Source: Butyrivibrio sp. AC2005
GTDB taxonomy: Bacteria; Bacillota; Clostridia; Lachnospirales; Lachnospiraceae
NCBI RefSeq assembly: GCF_000424145.1
Contig: NZ_AUJI01000048.1
Coordinates: 1-34,832 of the forward strand
Reading direction: 5' to 3'
DNA length: 34,832 nt
This document shows positions 16,548 to 22,986 of this stretch, one piece after another (within the stretch, counting starts at the first letter, position 1; every line of letters starts with the position of its first letter). The position numbers and the translations under genes are program-made. The notes below the pieces were generated by a model, which made no database searches, was not told the DNA's origin, and saw only the letters and a list, made by a program, of their open reading frames with translations.

Positions 16548-17681
16548 ATGAACTATTATTCAAATGCCCAAAAAATAGGGATGTCTAAAAAAATTAAAAA
16601 TGCCATGCTTATGATGGCTGCATGTTTCGTTTCTATTGCTATTTTTTCTATGCATCCATTTGTGGCAAAAGCGGTAGATTATAGTGCTGAAAGGTATAAT
16701 CTGAATACTAATGGGTCACACTTTTTTACTGGAAGTAATGATACCTCACAAGAAACGTGGTACAAATTCACTTTGGATAAAACATATATTCTCGGTGTTA
16801 CTCTGGATCATGTGGATGCATTCATATATGATTCTAATGATAATTTGGTAAAACAGTTGTACTGTATGGACTCTGAAAGAGGTACATATTATACAGCACT
16901 TCTAAAGGGTGACTACTATATTAAGATTATTAATGGAAGATGGCGGCTTAATCACACAGCAAACTTTTCAATTAACACCATAGAACCTGATGTGAACTAT
17001 CAGTCTTTTGTAGAAAGTTATAATGATCCAAGCTCTCGAAATGACTCTGAAGCAGATGCTACTCCTATTGTTGCAGGCAAGACATATCATGGTATTTTAG
17101 GAAAGAACAATCCTATAGATTGGTATAAGGTTAAACTTAATGGAAAAACAAAGGTCAGACTTACTATAAAGAACATTGGGGGATATCCAACAACAATAGA
17201 AGTATTCAATGAATCCGGAAATCGTAAGATGGAATTAATAGCTACCAATGAAACGAAAAGTGAGGAACTTCCAGCAGGAACATATACTATTCATGCTGAA
17301 AGATACAATTGGGCTTGGAATGATAGTCAGGTTTCATATCAGATTGATATCGGCGATAGTGTAGATATGGATGAAAATGCCTCTGCTCTTATTAATAAAA
17401 AGCCAAGTGTTACGGCTAAGAAGGGCGGAAAGTTAGCAGTTAAGTGGAAAAAGGCTTCCGATGTAACTGGTTATGAGATTCAGATTTCAACTAAGAAAAA
17501 CTTCAAAAGTAAAACAAAAAAATATACTGTGAAGGAGAATTCAACCAAAAAGGAGATAAAACTTCCTAAGAAGTATAGAGGAAAAAAGATTTATGTGAGG
17601 GTTAGGGCATATTCCGAGAGTAATGGTGAAAAGATATATTCATCATGGAGTAAAACAAAATCCGTAAAATCCAAGATGTAA
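16548..17681 (+). CDS. Secreted PPC-like and fibronectin-III-like protein
   Basis: 377 residues. A signal peptide (about residues 17-43, MLMMAACFVSIAIFSMHPFV, with cleavage near AKA) leads to two PPC-like beta domains; the second is clearest (SEADATPIVAGKTYHGILG, IDWYKVKLNGKTKVRLTI, LPAGTYTIHAERYNWAW). The last 95 residues are a fibronectin-III-like domain (KLAVKWKKASDVTGYEIQIS, YRGKKIYVRVRAYSESNGEK), very rich in Lys. No catalytic residues and no sorting signal were seen, so binding to cell wall or polysaccharide is plausible. The ribosome site GGAGGG is strong. It is the last gene of module 2, ahead of a terminator. Confidence 0.8.
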   Translation: MNYYSNAQKIGMSKKIKNAMLMMAACFVSIAIFSMHPFVAKAVDYSAERYNLNTNGSHFFTGSNDTSQETWYKFTLDKTYILGVTLDHVDAFIYDSNDNLVKQLYCMDSERGTYYTALLKGDYYIKIINGRWRLNHTANFSINTIEPDVNYQSFVESYNDPSSRNDSEADATPIVAGKTYHGILGKNNPIDWYKVKLNGKTKVRLTIKNIGGYPTTIEVFNESGNRKMELIATNETKSEELPAGTYTIHAERYNWAWNDSQVSYQIDIGDSVDMDENASALINKKPSVTAKKGGKLAVKWKKASDVTGYEIQISTKKNFKSKTKKYTVKENSTKKEIKLPKKYRGKKIYVRVRAYSESNGEKIYSSWSKTKSVKSKM

Positions 17682-17691
17682 AATGACTATG

Positions 17692-17730
17692 ACTTCCCAC
17701 TCGCAAAAAAAGTGGGAAGTTTGGTCTTTA
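17692..17730 (+). terminator. Rho-independent terminator of module 2
   Basis: ACTTCCCACT (17692-17701) and AGTGGGAAGT (17711-17720) are perfect inverted repeats around CGCAAAAAA, followed by TTGGTCTTTA. It starts 11 bases past the stop of the PPC/FN3 gene. Confidence 0.85.
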
Positions 17731-17739
17731 TAATAGTTT

Positions 17740-18348
17740 ATGTTTGGACAACCTGTTAAATCTGTTACGATTCCAGAGAGTGAAAAGGAACTTACAGTTG
17801 GAGAAACTTATACAATTACACCAACTATTGCACCTGCAAATGCTTCCAATAATGAACTGGAATACGAGAGTTCTTATGAGAAGGTAGCAACAGTAGATGC
17901 AAATGGTAAAGTTACAGCTATGGCAGCAGGAAAAGCTCACATAACTGTTTCTACAACTGATGGAAGCAAAAAAACAGCCACCTTGGCAGTAACAGTTTTG
18001 AGTAAAGCTTTCAAAGAAACTTCCAGGGTAACTTCTATTGGAATAACAGCTTCTCCAGGCACGGGCTATACTGTAAGAAATGGTCAGATTACTGTAACTT
18101 CTACTGGTTATGATGCTGTAAATATTCAGCTTCAAGCAAAAGTATTACCTGTGGGTACTAATCAGGAAGTGGAGTGGAATATAAATAATCCATATAGTTA
18201 TATTCCTGTATATGCTCCAGCAACAATTACTGAGCAGGGTCTTCTCACTGTTTATCCTCGTATTAACGGGGACTTTACAGTTGAAGCAATTGCGAAGGAT
18301 GGAAGTGGAGCTATTGGAACCATTAGTATAGTAAACCAATTCAACTAG
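17740..18348 (+). CDS. Big_2 (bacterial Ig-like) protein, probably a 5'-truncated fragment
   Basis: 202 residues. The first 85 are a Big_2 domain (VKSVTIPESEKELTVGETYT, ATVDANGKVTAMAAGKAHIT). The second half (VTSIGITASPGTGYTVRNGQ, LPVGTNQEVEWNI, DFTVEAIAKDGSG) is a second, diverged Ig-like domain. Such proteins are normally exported, yet this frame has no signal peptide, starts directly with the domain, lies right after a terminator and has no recognisable ribosome site before its ATG. An in-frame TAG lies one codon upstream. I therefore think it is the surviving 3' part of a larger surface-protein gene. A short cytoplasmic protein is less likely. Confidence 0.65.
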   Translation: MFGQPVKSVTIPESEKELTVGETYTITPTIAPANASNNELEYESSYEKVATVDANGKVTAMAAGKAHITVSTTDGSKKTATLAVTVLSKAFKETSRVTSIGITASPGTGYTVRNGQITVTSTGYDAVNIQLQAKVLPVGTNQEVEWNINNPYSYIPVYAPATITEQGLLTVYPRINGDFTVEAIAKDGSGAIGTISIVNQFN

Positions 18349-18455
18349 GAATAATACCTTTTTTAGGCTGCCAGTATTCTTGTAAGAGGATGCTGCAAAT
18401 TAACCTTTTAAAAAGACAATTACATTTTTATGTGAAGGAAGGATAAGATTGCAAT

Positions 18456-19325
18456 ATGAGTAACGGAAGTTTTAAAGCAGATGAGAATGTAGAAATTTAT
18501 GGATCACCGGGACCGGGTGGACGCGGGCGAGCATATGATTGGAGAACAGGGAAATCAGGATATGTCACTAACCAAGGTTATTTTGTTCCTGATGAAGATA
18601 AAGAACAGCAGAGTTCATATCATGGAAGCATGCAGACACAGCAGGAAGCTAAAGCAGCGCAGGAGAGATATGATAGATTTGTTCAAAACTGTGAAGATTC
18701 TTTTAAAGAAGGCAATAAGGAAATGATAGGGGCAGTGAGGAGGGTAGTCCATTTCTTTGCCAGACGTGCCGGGAAAAGAGCATATATAAATGAGATGCTA
18801 CGCACAGGAAATGAAGAACAGGCTATTGAAAAAGCTAAAATGAGTGAATCCGCAGTAGAACTTATCGCATTGGCGATAGTTGTTCATTTCGTAATTTGTT
18901 TAATATTGGCTAATGTCTTTTCAGCATATCCAACAATAATAATGATGGTCATATTTTTGGCAGTCGTGTTTGCGGGTCCTGTTGTATTTGTTGGAATTTG
19001 GCGTGTTATGCATGAAAAGACCTTTTTTCTACGTTTTGAAAGACGTACAGAACCAGTTAAGAAATGGAAATATGTTCTTATAATTATTGGAAGTATTCTG
19101 TTCTTTACTGATAAAATTAGAAATACAATCGAGCAATATGTGATATCGCATAATGAAGAGTTGGCACATATGAGATCATGGGAAACTGCAAAATATGCAC
19201 CTGTCGGGGATGCAATTTTCTTCGGAGCTATTGCAATCGCCATTGTCATAGGGATAATTGCGTGTGCTTTGTATACATTAATTAAGCCCAGAAAGAACAA
19301 GGAGATGGGGGCTCCTTTTGCCTGA
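18456..19325 (+). CDS. Multi-pass membrane protein, unknown family
   Basis: 289 residues. The N-terminal 135 residues are soluble and polar, with a small-residue-rich start (SPGPGGRGRAYDWRTGKSGY). About four membrane helices follow: LIALAIVVHFVICLILANVF, IIMMVIFLAVVFAGPVVFVG, a weaker one at VLIIIGSILFFTDKI, and AIFFGAIAIAIVIGIIACAL. A long extracytoplasmic or cytoplasmic loop lies between the last two. No motif points to an enzyme or transporter. It ends 33 bases before the ECF sigma fusion and is probably co-transcribed with it, so it may take part in sensing or in controlling that sigma factor. That is inference from position only. Confidence 0.7.
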   Translation: MSNGSFKADENVEIYGSPGPGGRGRAYDWRTGKSGYVTNQGYFVPDEDKEQQSSYHGSMQTQQEAKAAQERYDRFVQNCEDSFKEGNKEMIGAVRRVVHFFARRAGKRAYINEMLRTGNEEQAIEKAKMSESAVELIALAIVVHFVICLILANVFSAYPTIIMMVIFLAVVFAGPVVFVGIWRVMHEKTFFLRFERRTEPVKKWKYVLIIIGSILFFTDKIRNTIEQYVISHNEELAHMRSWETAKYAPVGDAIFFGAIAIAIVIGIIACALYTLIKPRKNKEMGAPFA

Positions 19326-19358
19326 GATAGATCTTTTAATGAGTAAAAGAGGATCAAA

Positions 19359-21197
19359 ATGGGACAAAATAGTATTGATTTACAGGAAGAACTTATAGAA
19401 TCGGTAAAGAGCTTTATTGAAAACAGAGATGAAGCTTCTTTTGAGAAACTCTATAAATTATCCTACAAGAAGCTGTTTGCATACGTTCAAGCTATGGCTA
19501 AGGATAGGGAGAAAACAGGCGATGTACTTCAAAACAGTTACATAATCTGCTACAAGAAGATAGATCAGCTCAATGATCCCTACAAGTTTATATCCTGGAT
19601 GAAAAATATATGCTATCACGAATTGGCGCACAGTTATGATGATCGTGTTGATCTTCTGTCAGATACTCAGAGTGCTGATGAGGATGTAGATTTCTTTGAC
19701 AATATTCAGGATGAAAAAATGGAAATGCCGGAAAAGGCAGCAGAAGATGCAAATCTTAAGAGGCTTTTGCTGAAAAATATTAGCACTCTTCCTGAAAAGC
19801 AAAGGATGGCTCTAATCGCTTTTTATTTTGAGGACAGATCCATAAAGGATATAGCGGAGGCAATGGGAATCCCGGAGAACACTGTCAAAACATATCTTAA
19901 CAGAGCCAGAAAAAGCATGAATGAGCAGATGAAATCCTATGCTGATGCTAATGGACTTAAGATGGTACCTTTCGCTGTTGTGCCCTTTTTGGCAATGCTG
20001 TTTAGTGAGGATGTTCATGCCTGCGGATTGCTTGCAGGATCAGAAAGCATTATGTGGAACTCTTTAAAACCAGCCCTCGCGAAAAGTGGCATGAAAGTAG
20101 CTTCAACAGCAGCTGCTTCATCAACGACTTCTGCAGTCGGAACAGCTACCGGTGCTGCTTCATCATCAGCAACGGCTACGACTGCTGGAGCTTCCGCTAT
20201 GGGAATAGGAGTAAAGCTTGCTATTGGTGGTCTTGTAGCCACGCTGGTTGGAGGTGGAGTAGGAGTAGTCGCTACGCGCAAATATATTGAGAATACTCGC
20301 GAAGAAGAGGTGGCAGTTGTTTCTGAAAATGAAGAGGCTGCCACTGATTTGGAGACTATAGAACCAACAGAAGAAATCGCTACGGAGCCTGAGGTAAAAG
20401 AGATAGCTGAAGAAGATTCGAGCTTGTCAGATACAAAAAAAGTTTGGGAAGATATGGAACTGACAGAATACTATGATTCAGTTCTGGGGATCCATTTCTA
20501 TCTGCCCTCAGAATTGCAGGTGGAGCTTGTTCCAACCGGGAAATGTTTAAATGGCATGGCAGTAAGGGTTACAGGTATGGGGATAGATGGAGAATATATC
20601 TTTTTTACTTCATACAGTCCAAAAAAAATTGATGAATATGATGGAAATGCAGAAGGAAGTTATGAATATAAAGAAATCTATGAGGATAATTACCACAGGC
20701 ATTACAACTTGGGGTTTGTCACAGTTGAAGCGAGTGCTGAATTTGGGCTTGATTTTTCTGAGGCTGCACAACAGTTTATAAGTGATTATTCTGATAAGAT
20801 TGTAGAGACTGCATCTGTGGATTCTGACGTGTTACCACTCCATTATACTTTTGGTTGGGCTGGCCCTGAATGCGATAATCCAGTTGTTGACTATTCAGTG
20901 AAAAATATAAATTCAAATTGGGTAGAACATGGTGAAGAAGGATCTCTGTGGCTTGTGGCAGGAATAGATTTTCCGCCGGGAATATACCATATTCAGGATA
21001 TATACGGAACTGGTAGTGTTGTAATCTTTTATGAATCGAGCGAAAATAAGTCGTTTAGAGGAGAAGTTAAAAAATATACTGGGGTTGAAACTCATGTAGA
21101 TACTACAATTGAAATAAAAAATAATGAAGTATTGTGGCTTGCGCCTGTGTATACTGACTGCCTGGGTGTAACACTGGACTATGTACCATCAGAGTAA
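19359..21197 (+). CDS. ECF-type sigma factor fused to a membrane and extracytoplasmic domain
   Basis: 612 residues. Residues 20-90 are sigma region 2 (FEKLYKLSYKKLFAYVQAMA, FISWMKNICYHELAHSY), and about 145-190 are sigma region 4 (LPEKQRMALIAFYFEDRSIK, IPENTVKTYLNRARKS). A hydrophobic patch (about 205-220), an Ala/Ser/Thr-rich linker, one membrane helix (about 280-303, LAIGGLVATLVGGGVGVVA) and an acidic linker follow. The extracytoplasmic half has two beta-rich parts (YYDSVLGIHFYLPSELQVEL; GSLWLVAGIDFPPGIYHIQD). The sigma moiety is therefore tethered, and the outer domain could act as a built-in sensor or anti-sigma. The ribosome site AAAAGAGGATC is fair. It is the best candidate to read the paired TGAAACC/CTCTAAG promoters at 12857 and 14740, but it may also use others. 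Confidence 0.88.
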   Translation: MGQNSIDLQEELIESVKSFIENRDEASFEKLYKLSYKKLFAYVQAMAKDREKTGDVLQNSYIICYKKIDQLNDPYKFISWMKNICYHELAHSYDDRVDLLSDTQSADEDVDFFDNIQDEKMEMPEKAAEDANLKRLLLKNISTLPEKQRMALIAFYFEDRSIKDIAEAMGIPENTVKTYLNRARKSMNEQMKSYADANGLKMVPFAVVPFLAMLFSEDVHACGLLAGSESIMWNSLKPALAKSGMKVASTAAASSTTSAVGTATGAASSSATATTAGASAMGIGVKLAIGGLVATLVGGGVGVVATRKYIENTREEEVAVVSENEEAATDLETIEPTEEIATEPEVKEIAEEDSSLSDTKKVWEDMELTEYYDSVLGIHFYLPSELQVELVPTGKCLNGMAVRVTGMGIDGEYIFFTSYSPKKIDEYDGNAEGSYEYKEIYEDNYHRHYNLGFVTVEASAEFGLDFSEAAQQFISDYSDKIVETASVDSDVLPLHYTFGWAGPECDNPVVDYSVKNINSNWVEHGEEGSLWLVAGIDFPPGIYHIQDIYGTGSVVIFYESSENKSFRGEVKKYTGVETHVDTTIEIKNNEVLWLAPVYTDCLGVTLDYVPSE

Positions 21198-21208
21198 AAA
21201 ATTTTGAA

Positions 21209-21227
21209 TGTGGAATAAAATTCCGCA
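21209..21227. terminator. Short hairpin after the sigma fusion gene
   Basis: TGTGGAAT and ATTCCGCA form an 8-pair stem around AAA, 11 bases past the stop. No T-tract follows on the plus strand, so it is a weak terminator candidate. Confidence 0.35.
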
Positions 21228-21240
21228 GAAAACACAAGGC

Positions 21241-21268
21241 TTGACATAATTTTATACACTGATAAAAT
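21241..21268 (+). promoter_or_regulatory. Sigma-A promoter of rnpB
   Basis: Perfect TTGACA (21241-21246), 16 bases, TAAAAT (21263-21268). The predicted start falls 7-8 bases downstream, exactly where the RNase P RNA begins. Confidence 0.85.
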
Positions 21269-21275
21269 GCTTATG

Positions 21276-21621
21276 TATGAGCAGGACAAATGATCGCGGC
21301 CGCAGGTCCCGAAAGGGCGCGGGTGAGGAAAGTCCGGGCTTCGTAGGGCAGGATACCGGATAACGTCCGGCGGAGGTGACTCCCGGGAAAGTGCAACAGA
21401 AAACAACCGCTCTTTATGAGTAAGGGTGAAAAGGCGGTGTAAGAGACCACCGTGCAGATGGTAACATCTGTAGCCATGTAAACCCTATCCGAAGCAAGAC
21501 CAAAAAGAAAACTATGGGCCGGCCCGGTCCGTTTTCAGGTGGGTCGCTTGAGGCTGTCGGCAACGGCAGTCCTAGATAGATGATCATTCTCGACATAACC
21601 CGGCTTACAGGCCTGCTCATA
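21276..21621 (+). ncRNA. rnpB: RNase P RNA, type A
   Basis: The catalytic RNA of RNase P, which trims tRNA 5' leaders. Conserved blocks occur in the right order: GAGGAAAGTCCGGGC near the 5' end, GGGTGAAAAGGCGGTGTAAG, GAGACCACCG, AAACCCTATCCGAAGCAAGA, GCTTGAGG, and the 3' TAGATAGATGATC followed by ACATAACCCGGCTTACAG. The ends pair (TATGAGCAGG at 21276 with CCTGCTCATA at 21612-21621) to make helix P1. The ends are set by that pairing and by the promoter, so they are accurate to a few bases. The 219 bases that follow are T-rich and contain nothing else I can support; no clear terminator hairpin was seen. Confidence 0.97.
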
Positions 21622-21840
21622 CATAAAATAACTGGTAACAAGTCCTGTAATTATTCTGTTTTTGCTGTCGTTTTATTCTGTGCTTATTCTGTTTTGATGC
21701 CTGCGTATCCTGTGTCATTTCTTTTTGGATTATTTTATTTCGACACTCCGATTTACAAAACTTTTTCCCGATTGACCGCTATACTGTGGTTATAAAACAA
21801 TTCATAGATAGCCGTTTTTCTAGGGGGAAAACAACAATCT

Positions 21841-22689
21841 ATGAGAAAGGCAGAATTAGTAATGCATTTTTGTAAAATGCCGTCTTATGTACTTTATATA
21901 ATTACTATACTTGGCGCATTTTCCATAAAGACACATGCCCAGGGACCTATGCCTGATGAGATAGCCCGTGACATGATGAGCTGTAATGCCTTCACTGTTC
22001 CTGTATCGGAAGCTACGGCTGAGACAGAGGATAACCTCATGCAGACAGCTCTTGGTGTGCGGCCGGCTACAGTGCAGATTCAGGTCGGCTCTGAGTATGG
22101 AACCGGGAATATTATTTCCATAAATAACGAAAAGATTACAATCATCACTGCAAAGCATGTTGTTAAGAAATGGGATGATGAAAAAAGTAACTATGTAATT
22201 TTTTATAATGGGGCGATTGCTGATGCCACGCTTGAAGTTGTAGATGGTTACTATGATGCAGCGGTGATAAGCGTGAAGACCGCCGATGTAGATGACTTCA
22301 ATCTTATAAGACTGAGAAAGATACAGCTTGACTACAATATTATTAATGACTTTGATCAAAAGAAAAATGAGGTTGTTTTTTCATTGGATTCCGAACATGT
22401 TGTTAATGCCAAGGAAACTCAGACCTATGAGTATTATGGGAATAGTACAGGTATAGGTGGTAAGTATATTTATGGGAGAGTCATCAATCCGGACATTATG
22501 GTTAACGACTATGGTTATAATATGGTCTATGTAAAATGTGATGCGCACAGCGGAATGTCCGGTGGTGGAGTGTTTGATATAGACGGCAATTATGTGGGCA
22601 TGCTTGTTGGCGGATCGGATAAGAAGGAGATGGTTGCCGTGAGATTGTCGGATATTAAGGAGATGGTTACATCACTCGGTCTGGATTGA
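21841..22689 (+). CDS. Secreted trypsin-like serine protease
   Basis: 282 residues. A signal peptide (LYIITILGAFSIKTHAQGP, cleavage after HAQ or nearby) precedes a chymotrypsin-fold domain. The triad is visible: His in IITAKHVVKKW, Asp in YYDAAVISVKT, Ser in HSGMSGGGVFD with the oxyanion glycines. Unlike DegP/HtrA there is no PDZ domain, and the catalytic Ser sits in GMSGGG. The start is uncertain: the ATG at 21841 has AGGGGG about 13 bases upstream, and an ATG at 21862 is an alternative that keeps the signal peptide. It stands alone between rnpB and a terminator. It could process surface proteins such as the one encoded next, but no direct link is visible. Confidence 0.88.
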   Translation: MRKAELVMHFCKMPSYVLYIITILGAFSIKTHAQGPMPDEIARDMMSCNAFTVPVSEATAETEDNLMQTALGVRPATVQIQVGSEYGTGNIISINNEKITIITAKHVVKKWDDEKSNYVIFYNGAIADATLEVVDGYYDAAVISVKTADVDDFNLIRLRKIQLDYNIINDFDQKKNEVVFSLDSEHVVNAKETQTYEYYGNSTGIGGKYIYGRVINPDIMVNDYGYNMVYVKCDAHSGMSGGGVFDIDGNYVGMLVGGSDKKEMVAVRLSDIKEMVTSLGLD

Positions 22690-22722
22690 GTTTTAGTTTT
22701 GTGGAATAGAAATGTAAAAAAT

Positions 22723-22758
22723 CACTATCATTGGATAAGCCGGTGGTAGTGTTTTTTT
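22723..22758 (+). terminator. Rho-independent terminator of the protease gene
   Basis: CACTATCATTGG (22723-22734) pairs with CCGGTGGTAGTG (22740-22751), with G-T pairs, around ATAAG, followed by seven T. Confidence 0.88.
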
Positions 22759-22853
22759 ATGATTAAAAATGCTCTGCCCAAGTAATAATATTTCGATATA
22801 AAAATTAAATCCTGAATTAAATATTAAGATATTCTTAATTTGAAAATAATCTC

Positions 22854-22882
22854 TTGTCATGGTTTTTTCGCTGTGATATAGT
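22854..22882 (+). promoter_or_regulatory. Sigma-A promoter of the large surface-protein gene
   Basis: TTGTCA (22854-22859), 17 bases, TATAGT (22877-22882). It leaves a leader of about 95 bases before the ATG at 22987. The leader contains an imperfect hairpin, CTTGTCG ... CGACAATAAG (about 22888-22913). The rest of the 22759-22986 gap is AT-rich. Confidence 0.65.
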
Positions 22883-22986
22883 CTCAACTTGTCGGCGTTC
22901 TGTCGACAATAAGTCAGGAGTTTTTCCGAGACGATTTTCCATTTATTTTTTCCTAAGTTTTTATGAAAGGCGGTTTTTAGATTTTT

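Noticed and set aside
21622..21840. Search for a tRNA or second RNA next to rnpB
   Set aside because: T-rich sequence without cloverleaf arms, a convincing promoter pair or a terminator hairpin.
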